The notes beneath the pieces were generated by a model. The model ran no database searches. It saw only the letters and a list, made by a program, of their open reading frames with translations, and was not told the origin of the DNA. A stretch of DNA of 64,000 nucleotides from Comamonas testosteroni (GTDB lineage Bacteria; Pseudomonadota; Gammaproteobacteria; Burkholderiales; Burkholderiaceae_C), in assembly GCF_000761245.1 (NCBI RefSeq), contig NZ_AWOR01000068.1, positions 62,001 through 126,000 of the forward strand. Reading direction: 5' to 3'. Positions 47,665-56,055 of the stretch are shown here, one piece after another (positions within the stretch are counted from its first letter, which is position 1; each line of letters starts with the position of its first letter). Made by a program: the position numbers and the translations under genes.

Positions 47665-48657
47665 ATGCACCCTCAACCGCACCACCTGCGCCGCTGCCTG
47701 GCCCTCGCCGCAGCGCTGGCCTCCGCCACCTGCGGCACCGCCAATGCACAAGGCGCCGCCGGCTACCCCAGCCGGCCCGTGACCCTGGTCGTGCCCACGG
47801 CGGCCGCCGGCGGCACCGACACCATTGCCCGCCTGTTCGCCGACGCGCTGGGCAAGGCCTTGAAGCAGCCCTTCGTGGTGGACAACCGCCCCGGCGCCAA
47901 CGGCATCATCGGCGTCGAATCCGTGGCCAAGGGCCCGGCCGACGGCTACCGCCTGCTGTTCACCTACGCGGCCACCATGGCGGTCAACCCCAGCCTCTAC
48001 CGCAAGCTGCCCTACGACCCGCTCAGGGACTTCGCCCCCATCGCACAGATCGGGCGCGCCGGCAATCTGCTGCTGGTCAGAAAGGACCTGCCCGTCAACA
48101 CGCTGCAGGAATTCGTGAGCTATGCCAAGGCCCATCCCGACACGCTCAACTACTGCTCCTGGGGCCTGGGCTCGGGCGGCCACCTGACCATGGAAAGCCT
48201 GAAGAAGCAGGCCGGGATCACCATGACCCACGTTCCCTACAAGGGCTCCGGCCCCTGCGTGCAGGACATCATGGGCGGGCAGGTGGATGCGGGCTTCGGC
48301 GACACCGCCACCACCGTGGAACTGGTCAAGGCCGGCCGCGTGAAGGCGCTGGCGCACAGCACGCAGCGGCTGCCGTCCCTGCCCGAGGTGCCCTCCATGG
48401 CCGAGGCCGGCTACCCATTCAAGAACTACTCGTGGTACGGCATCTTCGCGCCGGCCAAGACCCCGCCGGCCATCGTCGCGCGGCTCAACGAACAGGTGCT
48501 GCGCGCGCTGCGCGACCCGGCCCTGATTCAGCGCATGCGCGAGCTCAACTTCTCGGACCTGCCGCTGACCACGCCTCAGCAATTCACCCAGACCCTGCGC
48601 CAGGACCTGGACGACTGGAGCCAGCTGGTCAAGGAAACCGGCGTGCAGCTCGACTAG
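47665..48657 (+). CDS. Bug/TctC-family periplasmic binding protein 2
   Basis: The 330-residue protein has a signal peptide (LALAAALASATCGTANAQ) and the Bug pattern: GYPSRPVTLVVPTAAAGGTD, VDNRPGANGIIGVESVAKGPADGYRLL and KLPYDPLRDFAPIAQIG. It is the last gene of the operon and differs clearly from the first Bug protein, so the two probably bind different ligands. No TctAB permease genes lie nearby. Confidence 0.9.
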   Translation: MHPQPHHLRRCLALAAALASATCGTANAQGAAGYPSRPVTLVVPTAAAGGTDTIARLFADALGKALKQPFVVDNRPGANGIIGVESVAKGPADGYRLLFTYAATMAVNPSLYRKLPYDPLRDFAPIAQIGRAGNLLLVRKDLPVNTLQEFVSYAKAHPDTLNYCSWGLGSGGHLTMESLKKQAGITMTHVPYKGSGPCVQDIMGGQVDAGFGDTATTVELVKAGRVKALAHSTQRLPSLPEVPSMAEAGYPFKNYSWYGIFAPAKTPPAIVARLNEQVLRALRDPALIQRMRELNFSDLPLTTPQQFTQTLRQDLDDWSQLVKETGVQLD

Positions 48658-48702
48658 CGCGCACCGGCCAGCCGCTGTCTGATGCAGGCAAGCTCATGCT
48701 AG

Positions 48703-48794
48703 AAAACAGGAGCTGTCATCGCTCACGAGCCAATAAATCTGAATACTTTCATATCCATATTTGTTGATTGACAAGCGATGTAAGCTCATCTTTT
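48703..48794. repeat. Palindromic intergenic repeat, copy D
   Basis: Left part AACAGGAGCTGTCATCGCT (48705-48723) and right part AGCGATGTAAGCTCATCTTT (48774-48793) are imperfect complements around an AT-rich centre. It follows the catabolic operon by about 45 bases and is convergent with the glt operon terminator, so it may end the plus-strand transcript. Confidence 0.6.
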
Positions 48795-48820
48795 ATTCAA
48801 ACCCTCATGGCCGAACCATG

Positions 48821-48847
48821 AAAAAAGGCGCTCACGAGGAGCGCCTT
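48821..48847 (-). terminator. Intrinsic terminator of glt operon
   Basis: AAGGCGCTC (48825-48833) pairs with GAGCGCCTT (48839-48847). On the minus strand it is followed by six T. It lies about 21 bases past the gltL stop codon. Confidence 0.85.
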
Positions 48848-48867
48848 GGGCCCAGAGGGCAGCAGCA

Positions 48868-49605
48868 TCAATGCTGCAGGATCTTGTTGAGGAATTCCTT
48901 GGTACGCGGCTGGCGGTTTTCGGGATGACCGAAGAACTCGTCCTTGCTGCAGTCTTCCAGAATCTTGCCGCCCACGTCCATGAAGATCACACGGCTGGCC
49001 ACCTTGCGCGCAAATCCCATTTCGTGGGTCACGCACATCATGGTCATGCCTTCATGGGCCAGGCCCATCATCACGTCCAGCACTTCGCCGACCATTTCAG
49101 GATCCAGCGCCGAAGTGGGTTCGTCAAACAGCATGACGATGGGATCCATCGACAGAGCGCGCGCAATGGCCACGCGCTGCTGCTGACCACCGGAGAGCTG
49201 GCCGGGGAACTTGTCCTTGTGAGCGGTCAGGCCCACACGGTCCAGCATCTTGAGGCCACGGGTCTTGGCGTCGGCAGCACTGCGGCCCAGCACCTTCATC
49301 TGTGCGATGGTCAGGTTCTCCGTCACCGACAGGTGGGGGAACAGCTCAAAGTGCTGGAACACCATGCCCACGCGGCTGCGCAGCTTGGGCAGATTGGTCT
49401 TGGGATCGTGCACTGCCGTGCCGTCCACAAAGATCTCGCCCTTCTGGAAAGGCTCCAGTGCATTGATGGTCTTGATCAGCGTGGACTTGCCGGAGCCCGA
49501 AGGGCCGCACACCACCACCACCTCGCCCTTGTTGATATTGGTGGAGCAATCGGACAGCACCTGAAAGCTGCCGTACCACTTGGAAACGTTCTTGAGTTCA
49601 ATCAT
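48868..49605 (-). CDS. gltL: Glutamate/aspartate ABC transporter, ATP-binding protein
   Basis: The 245-residue protein is a polar amino-acid type ATPase: Walker [10 protein letters not shown], signature [15 protein letters not shown], Walker [15 protein letters not shown] and switch region CVTHEMGFA. It energises the GltJK permease. It is separated from gltK by 144 bases carrying a GC-rich repeat. Confidence 0.92.
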   Translation of the reverse strand: MIELKNVSKWYGSFQVLSDCSTNINKGEVVVVCGPSGSGKSTLIKTINALEPFQKGEIFVDGTAVHDPKTNLPKLRSRVGMVFQHFELFPHLSVTENLTIAQMKVLGRSAADAKTRGLKMLDRVGLTAHKDKFPGQLSGGQQQRVAIARALSMDPIVMLFDEPTSALDPEMVGEVLDVMMGLAHEGMTMMCVTHEMGFARKVASRVIFMDVGGKILEDCSKDEFFGHPENRQPRTKEFLNKILQH

Positions 49606-49654
49606 TTTTCACTCCGACTTTTGTCAGTGATCCATCGCAGCGCCTGCAACGGGC

Positions 49655-49752
49655 TCGGTCAGGCCAGGGACGGCCAGCAAGGGCCGCCCCGCAGCCGAGG
49701 CCGTCGTCCCCCTTGAGGGGGGAGGGCGCAAAGCGACTCAGGGGGTGTTTCA
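49655..49752 (-). repeat. GC-rich intergenic repeat, copy 1 (inside glt operon)
   Basis: On the minus strand it reads CCCCCTGAGTCGCTTTGCG, a GC-rich hairpin CCCCCCTCAAGGGGG, then GACGACGGCC and GCTGCGGGGCGGCCCTTGC. The order and core are shared with copies at about 55853 and 57091. It lies between gltK and gltL; its first bases (49750-49752) coincide with the gltK stop codon. Confidence 0.75.
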
Positions 49753-50421
49753 TCGAATAATGGCGATCTTCTTGTGCAGACGCTTGACGAACCAAGACAG
49801 TGCAAAGCAGATCACAAAATAGGTCACGGCAGCCGCCAGATAGGATTCGATGGGTCGGCCGAAGTTCTTGCCGGCAATTTCGAAGCCCTTGAGCATGTCG
49901 TAGGCACCGATCGCATAGACCAGCGAGGTATCCTGAAACAGGATGATGGTCTGGGTCAGCAGCACGGGCAGCATGTTGCGGAAGGCCTGAGGCAGCACCA
50001 CCAGACGCATGTTCTGACCATAGGTCATGCCCAGCGCCTGGCCGGCAAACACCTGTCCACGTGGAATGGACTGAATGCCGGCGCGCATGATTTCAGAGAA
50101 ATATGCGGCTTCGAACGCCACAAAGGTGATGATGGCCGAAGTCTCCGCACCGATGGGCTTGCCGATAAGCATGGGCATCAGCAGGAAGAACCACAGAATC
50201 ACCATCACCAGCGGGATGGAGCGCATGCCGTTGACATAGATGGTGGCAGGCAGGTCCAGCCACTTCTTGCCCGACAGGCGCATCAGCGCCAGCAAGGTGC
50301 CGAAGAAGATGCCGCCCAGCGTGGCGATCACGGTCAGGGACACGCTGAAATACAGCCCCTTCAGCACAAAGTTGCTGAACAGGTCCCACGAGAAAAACGA
50401 CCAGTCGAGGTTGAGATTCAT
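49750..50421 (-). CDS. gltK: Glutamate/aspartate ABC transporter, permease GltK
   Basis: The ATG at 50421 (MNLNLDWSFFSWDLF) gives 223 residues with five membrane helices and the permease motif EAAYFSEIMRAGIQSIPRGQ. The start is 1 base from the gltJ stop. It forms the membrane channel with GltJ. Confidence 0.92.
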   Translation of the reverse strand: MNLNLDWSFFSWDLFSNFVLKGLYFSVSLTVIATLGGIFFGTLLALMRLSGKKWLDLPATIYVNGMRSIPLVMVILWFFLLMPMLIGKPIGAETSAIITFVAFEAAYFSEIMRAGIQSIPRGQVFAGQALGMTYGQNMRLVVLPQAFRNMLPVLLTQTIILFQDTSLVYAIGAYDMLKGFEIAGKNFGRPIESYLAAAVTYFVICFALSWFVKRLHKKIAIIR

Positions 50422-50422
50422 A

Positions 50423-51175
50423 TCAGTGGCCTCCACCGCTGGCTGCAATCAGGCCGGGCACGCGAGAACGCTTCTCGATGAAGGCCATGATGCGGTTGAT
50501 GATGAAGGCAGAAATCACATACAGACCTGTCACAGCCATATAAATTTCGACGCCGCGTGCAGTCTCTTCCTGGGCCTGCATGGCGAACATGGTCAACTCG
50601 GCCACGGACACGGCAAACGCCACGGACGAGTTCTTGAACACGTTCATGGCCTCGCTGGTCAGCGGCGGAATGATGATGCGAAACGCCATCGGCAACAGCA
50701 CATAGCGGTAGGTCTGGAAGGTCGTGAACCCCACGGCCATGCCTGCGTACCGCTGGCCCCGCGGCAGAGCCTGAATACCGGAGCGCACCTGCTCGGCGAT
50801 ACGGGCAGAGGTGAAGAAACCGATCGCAAACACCACCAGCACAAAGCCCGGCAGGGACTTCATTGCAGGGAAGATGGCCGGAACCACGTGGTACCAGATG
50901 AACACCTGGACCAGCAACGGAATATTGCGGAACAACTCCACCCAGGCATTGCCCAGGCGCACTATCCACGGACGATCAGGCAAGGTACGCAAGGTACCGA
51001 TGGCTGCGCCCAACACCAGAGCGATGACCAGCGACAGCAATGCCACCGACACGGTCCAGCCCCAGGCAGACATCATCCAATCCAGATAGGTGATGTCACC
51101 GTTCTTGCCAAAACAACTCTGCCCGACCTCTTGGGTAATGGTGTCCTGACAGAACACCTGCCAATCCCAACTCAT
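50423..51175 (-). CDS. gltJ: Glutamate/aspartate ABC transporter, permease GltJ
   Basis: The 250-residue permease has five membrane helices, the extended N-terminal segment (DWQVFCQDTITQEVGQS) typical of GltJ, and the motif SARIAEQVRSGIQALPRGQ. It lies 113 bases after gltI, beyond the hairpin at 51241-51269. Confidence 0.92.
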   Translation of the reverse strand: MSWDWQVFCQDTITQEVGQSCFGKNGDITYLDWMMSAWGWTVSVALLSLVIALVLGAAIGTLRTLPDRPWIVRLGNAWVELFRNIPLLVQVFIWYHVVPAIFPAMKSLPGFVLVVFAIGFFTSARIAEQVRSGIQALPRGQRYAGMAVGFTTFQTYRYVLLPMAFRIIIPPLTSEAMNVFKNSSVAFAVSVAELTMFAMQAQEETARGVEIYMAVTGLYVISAFIINRIMAFIEKRSRVPGLIAASGGGH

Positions 51176-51234
51176 ACGAGCACCTCTTTCATTCTTGGTT
51201 TATGAGGGCAAACGCTCACACCGGCCCTCGCAAC

Positions 51235-51269
51235 AAAAAAGCCCCTTCTAACCGCTTGGCAGAAGGGGC
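51235..51269 (-). terminator. Hairpin between gltI and gltJ (partial terminator)
   Basis: GCCCCTTCT (51241-51249) pairs with AGAAGGGGC (51261-51269), with six T following on the minus strand. It is inside the operon, directly after gltI, and is strong enough to stop part of transcription, giving more binding protein than permease. Confidence 0.8.
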
Positions 51270-51288
51270 GGTACACCTATAGGCGGGA

Positions 51289-52188
51289 TTACTTGACTTC
51301 GTAAGCTTCCATGGGCTTGTCGTTGGGGTGAGCCCACGCATCCTTGGTCGCTGCCGACAGTGGCAGACCCACCTTCACGTTGTTGGGAGGAATGGGCTGC
51401 AGGAACCACTTGTCGTACAGCTTGGTCAGAGAACCATCCTTGATCTGACGCACGATGGATTCGTCCACAGCCTTCTTGAAGGCGGGATCGTCCTTGCGCA
51501 TCATGCAGGCAATGGGTTCCACCGACAGCACTTCACCCACGATCTTGTACTCGCTGGGAGACTTGGACTTGGAAATATTGGCGGCCAGGATGGAGCCGTC
51601 CATGATGAAGGCATCGGCGCGGCCGGTTTCCAGCATCAGGAAGCTGTCGGCGTGGTCCTTGCCCATGACTTCCTTGAAGGTCAGGCCGTCAGCGCGCTTG
51701 TTCTTGCGCAGGGTCTGCACGGAAGTCGTACCCGTCGTGGTCACGATGGTCTTGCCGTTCAGATCCTTGATGCCGGTGATGCCGGAGTTGGCACGGGTGG
51801 CAATACGCACTTCTTCCACATAGGTGGTGAAGGCGAAGGCTGCATCCTTTTGGCGAGCCGTGTTGTTGGTGGTGGAGCCGCACTCGATGTCCACGGTGCC
51901 GTTCTGCACCAGAGGAATACGGTTTTGCGAGGTCACGGGCTGGTACTTCACTTCCAGCGCTGTCAGGCCCAGTTGCTTCTGGATGTCCTTGAGAATGCGC
52001 TCACCCATTTCGGTATGGAAGCCTACATATTTGCCATTGCCCAGCGTATAGCCCAGGCCGGACGATTCACGCACGCCCAGAGTGACGCTGCCGCTGGACT
52101 TGATCTTGGCCAAGGTGTCATTGGCCTGGGCAAACACGGTGCCAGTTGCCAGTGCGGTTACGGCGATGGCCAACAAATGCTTCTTCAT
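51289..52188 (-). CDS. gltI: Glutamate/aspartate ABC transporter, periplasmic binding protein
   Basis: The 299-residue protein has a signal peptide (LLAIAVTALATGTVFAQ), the ligand region VTLGVRESSGLGYTLGNGK and the very conserved GltI segment IECGSTTNNTARQKDAAFAF. It binds glutamate/aspartate in the periplasm and is the first gene of the operon, with AGGAG just before the start. Confidence 0.92.
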   Translation of the reverse strand: MKKHLLAIAVTALATGTVFAQANDTLAKIKSSGSVTLGVRESSGLGYTLGNGKYVGFHTEMGERILKDIQKQLGLTALEVKYQPVTSQNRIPLVQNGTVDIECGSTTNNTARQKDAAFAFTTYVEEVRIATRANSGITGIKDLNGKTIVTTTGTTSVQTLRKNKRADGLTFKEVMGKDHADSFLMLETGRADAFIMDGSILAANISKSKSPSEYKIVGEVLSVEPIACMMRKDDPAFKKAVDESIVRQIKDGSLTKLYDKWFLQPIPPNNVKVGLPLSAATKDAWAHPNDKPMEAYEVK

Positions 52189-52278
52189 ACGGATCTCCTA
52201 TTGGTGAGGACCAAAAACGCTTGCCACTCCTTAACGCATCGCCCTTTGTGAGGGTGGACAGGTTGCGTTAACAAATGT

Positions 52279-52297
52279 ACTGCACACATTGTGCAGT
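52279..52297. promoter_or_regulatory. Palindrome upstream of gltI
   Basis: ACTGCACA-N3-TGTGCAGT is a perfect 8-3-8 dyad, 91-109 bases before the gltI start. It is a candidate operator; the nearby LysR protein is one possible ligand. Confidence 0.4.
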
Positions 52298-52571
52298 CAT
52301 GAAGATGGCTGAAATGCAATCATTTCTAAGACTTTTCCCGTAGGTAATTCAGGAAGGCAACCACCTACTTACCGCCTCATTCTTGTGTTGCAAAGCAGCA
52401 CCTCTTTTTGTGCAAGCTGCGAACTCTAATGCTTTCGTGATTTCACAAGCCAATGCCGATGGCAAAAATCCTTATGCGCAACTTGCATATTCAGTATTAA
52501 CCCGATGCATAACATTAGGGTTTTCACCAGTAAAACGCCTGAAATCACGACAAGCAGGTCACACAAGCAAA

Positions 52572-52593
52572 AAAAGGGCCAACTGGCCCTTTT
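52572..52593 (-). terminator. Intrinsic terminator of LysR gene
   Basis: AAAAGGGCC and GGCCCTTTT form a stem with loop AACT; A and T runs flank it. It lies about 26 bases past the LysR stop on the minus strand. Confidence 0.75.
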
Positions 52594-52618
52594 GGAAGAA
52601 AAGCAACACTCGATCAGG

Positions 52619-53569
52619 TTACACAGCCTTGACCTCGCCACCCGCAATCTCGCCCTGCTCCTTGAGGAAGTTCCAGAGCGCGGCAGCTCCTCCCTGAGGG
52701 GCATCGCCCGTGGGTTTTTCCCGATAGGCCCGCACTTCCATGTCCATCTGAAAACCGGTCACGCCTTCCGGCACTGCACGCACCAGTCGACCGGACTCCA
52801 GATCGCCGCGTACTGCGCTGTAGGGCAGAAAAGCCACGCCATGACCTTCCAGCGCCATGGCCTTGAGGCCTTCGGCCATATCGGTTTCATAGACACGCTC
52901 CAGATGCACGGCCTCGGCCGCCTCCTTGAGGATCAGCTCCGTCACCCGACCCAGATAGGCACCAGCGGCATAGCCCAGATATGGCAGCGGCTGACCCTGG
53001 CGGCCGGGCAGGACGAAGATGGGATTGCCGTTCTCGTCCGGCTTGGAGTAGGGAGCCAGCACCTCATGCCCCAGGCTCACCATCTCATAGCGCGAAGGGT
53101 CCAGCTGGAAGGGCTGGGAAGAGTGGTAGTAGGCGATCAGCAGATCGCAGCCGCCTTCCACGAGGCGCATCACCGCATCATGCACATTGAGGGCGAACAG
53201 ACGGCTGCGGAAGGGGCCGAACTTCTCGTGCACGGCCGAAACCCAGTTCGGGAAGAATGTGAACGCCAAGGTATGCGGAACGGCAAAGCCCACCATGCCC
53301 TTGCCCGCACTGACGTGGGCACGCAACATGGTTCGGGTGCTCTGCAAGGACTGCAGTATCTCCAGCGCCTGCTCGTACATGGTCTTGCCCGCTGGCGTCA
53401 GGCGCGTCGGATACGAGCTTCTGTCGACCAGATCGGTTCCCGCCCAGGCCTCCAGCGCCTGGATACGGCGCGAGAACGCAGGCTGCGTAACGTGGCGCAG
53501 CTGGGCCGAGCGGCTGAAACTGCGGGTTTCAGCAAGGCTGACAAAATCTTCAAGCCATTTGGTTTCCAT
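52619..53569 (-). CDS. LysR-family transcriptional regulator
   Basis: The 316-residue protein begins METKWLEDFVSLAETRSFSR, with the LysR helix-turn-helix in SRSAQLRHVTQPAFSRRIQA, and a long effector domain. Its N-terminus resembles regulators of the HypT (YjiE) group that respond to oxidants such as hypochlorite; the assignment is moderate. It is encoded upstream of gltI on the same strand but separated by its own terminator. Confidence 0.85.
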   Translation of the reverse strand: METKWLEDFVSLAETRSFSRSAQLRHVTQPAFSRRIQALEAWAGTDLVDRSSYPTRLTPAGKTMYEQALEILQSLQSTRTMLRAHVSAGKGMVGFAVPHTLAFTFFPNWVSAVHEKFGPFRSRLFALNVHDAVMRLVEGGCDLLIAYYHSSQPFQLDPSRYEMVSLGHEVLAPYSKPDENGNPIFVLPGRQGQPLPYLGYAAGAYLGRVTELILKEAAEAVHLERVYETDMAEGLKAMALEGHGVAFLPYSAVRGDLESGRLVRAVPEGVTGFQMDMEVRAYREKPTGDAPQGGAAALWNFLKEQGEIAGGEVKAV

Positions 53570-53994
53570 AGACTCTCATTATCCGCTGCCCTGCACCAAA
53601 GCTGTGCAACGGAGGTAATCCTTGTTGGCTAGTAAACGGGACAAATCACAGACTCGACGATGAGCCATGCCTTGGTCGCCAGATCCTAGGGTAATGCCTG
53701 TCGCCGGACGTAAGCCCTGCGACATAGATACCTTGATAATATTTGTTCACATCTATCCGGTGTGTCTACTCGCTCCAAGCCATCCCGGCGCACAACGCCG
53801 TGAAGGTCAAGGAACAACATAAGGACTTACGCAAACAAGAATGCAACAACGGCCTGCCTCCTGAGGCAATCGTCTTGCCTGAACCCGTTTTGCGTAAGTC
53901 GTGAACATAAGGGCATTCTCATCGAGTGCGCGCGGATCACGCCATTCAGGCGAGCTGCCCTGACTCCTGTGTGTTTTTCTGACTTTCCGCGTTC
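53570..53994. other. Intergenic region upstream of TRAP transporter 2
   Basis: This 425-base gap contains the divergent promoters of the LysR gene and the TRAP operon and the MITE-like element at 53816-53911. No gene is supported. A partial TTGATAATATTTGTT stretch near 53730 is the most AT-rich point. Confidence 0.5.
53816..53911. mobile_element. MITE-like element with 12-bp terminal inverted repeats
   Basis: The ends GACTTACGCAAA (53824-53835) and TTTGCGTAAGTC (53889-53900) are perfect complements. The 8-bp sequence AACATAAG occurs directly before the left end (53816-53823) and 3 bases after the right end (53904-53911), as a target duplication would. About 80 bp, no coding capacity. The parent IS is not in this window. 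Confidence 0.45.
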
Positions 53995-54558
53995 ATGTCC
54001 TCCACTCCTCCCGAGACCGATGGTGCAGCCGATGCCGGCGCGCGCCCGGACGAGCCTCGCTCCCTGCGCATTGAAGACTGGCTGACCGTGATCATCATGG
54101 CCGCTCTGGCCCTGATCACGTTTGCCAATGTGCTGGTGCGCTACTTCACCAACTCCTCCTTCGCCTGGACCGAGGAAATTTCCGTCTTTCTGATGATTTT
54201 GCTGGCCCTGGTCGCAGGCTCTGCCGCCGTGGCCCGCAATCAGCATATCCGCATCGAGTTTTTCTCGGACAGCGGCTCCGTCCAGCGCCGCAAGGCTCTG
54301 GCCCGGTTCGGCTCGCTGATGGTGGCGCTGCTGTTTGCCATCATTGCCGTGCTCAGCGTGCGCGTGGTCTGGGACGACTTCCGTTTCGAGGAAACCTCGC
54401 CCGGCATCGGCCTGCCCCAGTGGTGGTATTCGATCTGGCTGCCCGTGGTCTCGGCACTGATCACCGTGCGCGCCATCGGCCTGTTCATCCGCCAGGGCAG
54501 GCCCGGCGCCTTCCCTGACGAGCCCGTGGAAAAAGACCACAGCAAGGAGATCGCATGA
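53995..54558 (+). CDS. TRAP transporter 2, small permease (DctQ family)
   Basis: The 187-residue protein has four membrane helices after a hydrophilic N-terminal arm, and the DctQ segment TFANVLVRYFTNSSFAWTEEI. It overlaps the next gene by 4 bases. In this operon the order is Q-M-P rather than P-Q-M. Confidence 0.88.
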   Translation: MSSTPPETDGAADAGARPDEPRSLRIEDWLTVIIMAALALITFANVLVRYFTNSSFAWTEEISVFLMILLALVAGSAAVARNQHIRIEFFSDSGSVQRRKALARFGSLMVALLFAIIAVLSVRVVWDDFRFEETSPGIGLPQWWYSIWLPVVSALITVRAIGLFIRQGRPGAFPDEPVEKDHSKEIA

Positions 54559-55853
54559 TCGCCACCTTGCTGTTCGTGGCCTTTCTGGGCCTGATGTTCA
54601 TTGGCGTGCCCATAGGCGCGGCCCTCGGCCTGGCCGGGGCGGCGGCGATTGCTCTTGCCAATGCCGATACGCAGTGGTTCGGCCTGCTGGCCGTGCCGCA
54701 GAACTTCTATGCCGGGCTGGGCAAATATCCGCTGCTGGCCATTCCCATGTTCGTGCTGGTGGGCTCCATCTTCGATCGCTCGGGCGTTGCCCTGCGCCTG
54801 GTGAACTTTGCCGTGTCCATCGTGGGCCGCGGCCCCGGCATGCTGCCACTGGTGGCGATCGCCGTGGCCATGTTCCTGGGCGGCATCTCCGGCTCCGGGC
54901 CGGCCAATGCGGCGGCCGTGGGCGGCGTGATGATTGCCGCCATGAGCCGCGCGGGCTACCCCAAGAGCTTCTCGGCCAGTGTGGTCGGAGCGGCCGCAGC
55001 GACGGACATCCTGATTCCGCCTTCGGTGGCCTTCATCATCTACTCGGTACTGGTGCCCGGCGCTTCGGTGCCCGCCCTGTTCGCGGCCGGCATGATTCCC
55101 GGCGTGCTGGCGGGTATCGCGCTCATCATTCCCGCCGTGTGGATGTCGCGCAAGCACAAGATGGGTGCGCTCGAAGCCTCCATGCCCCGCCCGCCGTTCT
55201 GGAAGAGCCTGCGCGAGGCCTCCTGGGGCCTGGCCGCTCCGGTGCTGATCCTGGGCGGCATGCGCATGGGCTGGTTCACCCCCACCGAAGCCGCCGTGGT
55301 CGCCGTGTTCTACGGGCTGTTCGTCGGCATGGTGATTCACCGCACCATCGGCGTGCGCGACCTGTTCCCGATTCTGCGCGAAGCGGGCGAGCTGTCGGCC
55401 GTGATCCTGCTGGTGGTGTCGCTGGCCGGCATTTTTGCCTTCTCGCTGTCCACCCTGGGCGTGATCGATCCGGTGGCCAATGCCATCGTGAATTCCGGTC
55501 TCGGCGAATACGGCGTGCTGGGCCTGCTGATCCTGCTGCTGATCACCGTGGGCATGTTCCTGGACGGCATCTCGATCTTCCTGATCTTTGTGCCGCTGCT
55601 GCTGCCCATCATGAATCACTACCAGTGGGATCCCGTCTGGTTTGGCGTGATCCTCACGCTCAAGGTGGCACTGGGCCAGTTCACGCCGCCGCTGGCCGTG
55701 AACCTGATGGTCAGCTGCCGCATTGCAGGCGTGCGCATGGAGTCCACTGTGCGCTGGGTGGGCTGGATGCTGCTGTCGATGTTCGCCGTGATGATTCTGG
55801 TCATTGCCTTCCCGCAGCTGGCGCTCTGGCTGCCCGCCAGACTTGGCTATTGA
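54555..55853 (+). CDS. TRAP transporter 2, large permease (DctM family)
   Basis: The 432-residue protein is of standard length, with motifs GGISGSGPANAAAVGGVMI, ATDILIPPSVAFIIYSVL and GMRMGWFTPTEAAVVAVFYG. Twelve membrane helices are expected. It is the ion-coupled channel of the transporter and contrasts in length with the long DctM of TRAP 1. Confidence 0.92.
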   Translation: MIATLLFVAFLGLMFIGVPIGAALGLAGAAAIALANADTQWFGLLAVPQNFYAGLGKYPLLAIPMFVLVGSIFDRSGVALRLVNFAVSIVGRGPGMLPLVAIAVAMFLGGISGSGPANAAAVGGVMIAAMSRAGYPKSFSASVVGAAAATDILIPPSVAFIIYSVLVPGASVPALFAAGMIPGVLAGIALIIPAVWMSRKHKMGALEASMPRPPFWKSLREASWGLAAPVLILGGMRMGWFTPTEAAVVAVFYGLFVGMVIHRTIGVRDLFPILREAGELSAVILLVVSLAGIFAFSLSTLGVIDPVANAIVNSGLGEYGVLGLLILLLITVGMFLDGISIFLIFVPLLLPIMNHYQWDPVWFGVILTLKVALGQFTPPLAVNLMVSCRIAGVRMESTVRWVGWMLLSMFAVMILVIAFPQLALWLPARLGY

Positions 55854-55985
55854 TCTCCTGAGCGGCTATGCCTAGGCGGCCCCACCACTTCCCCCCTCTC
55901 TCGCTTCGCGGGAGGGGGACGACACCAGCGCTGCGGGGCGGCGCGGCCAGCTTCGGCCCTTGCGCGGTGTCCGCTGAAATGGGCC
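55853..55985 (+). repeat. GC-rich intergenic repeat, copy 2 (before dctP of TRAP 2)
   Basis: It runs CTCCTGAGCGGCTATGCC, a hairpin CCCCTCTCTCGCTTCGCG with GGGAGGGGG, GACGACACCAGCG, GCTGCGGGGCGGCG and a diverged end. It begins at the dctM stop and ends about 70 bases before dctP, so it is inside the operon. Same orientation to transcription as copies 1 and 3. Confidence 0.75.
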
Positions 55986-56055
55986 GTGCTTATTCCATGT
56001 GCAATGCATCCAACAAGCAAAGCATTTTTTCGTTTCTAAAAGGGAGACAAACCAA

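Larger units (their letters stand above)
52189..52618. other. Regulatory region upstream of gltI
   Basis: This 430-base gap contains the gltI promoter area, the palindrome at 52279-52297 and the LysR terminator at 52572-52593. It is less GC-rich than its surroundings. An open frame across it shows no recognisable protein and is not called. Confidence 0.6.

Noticed and set aside
52383..52697. Small plus-strand open frame between gltI and the LysR gene
   Set aside because: It overlaps the LysR 3' end and terminator in antisense, and shows no protein-like composition.
53827..54540. Minus-strand open frame across the MITE-like element and dctQ
   Set aside because: It is antisense to a clear DctQ gene and includes the non-coding inverted-repeat element; no domain is visible.
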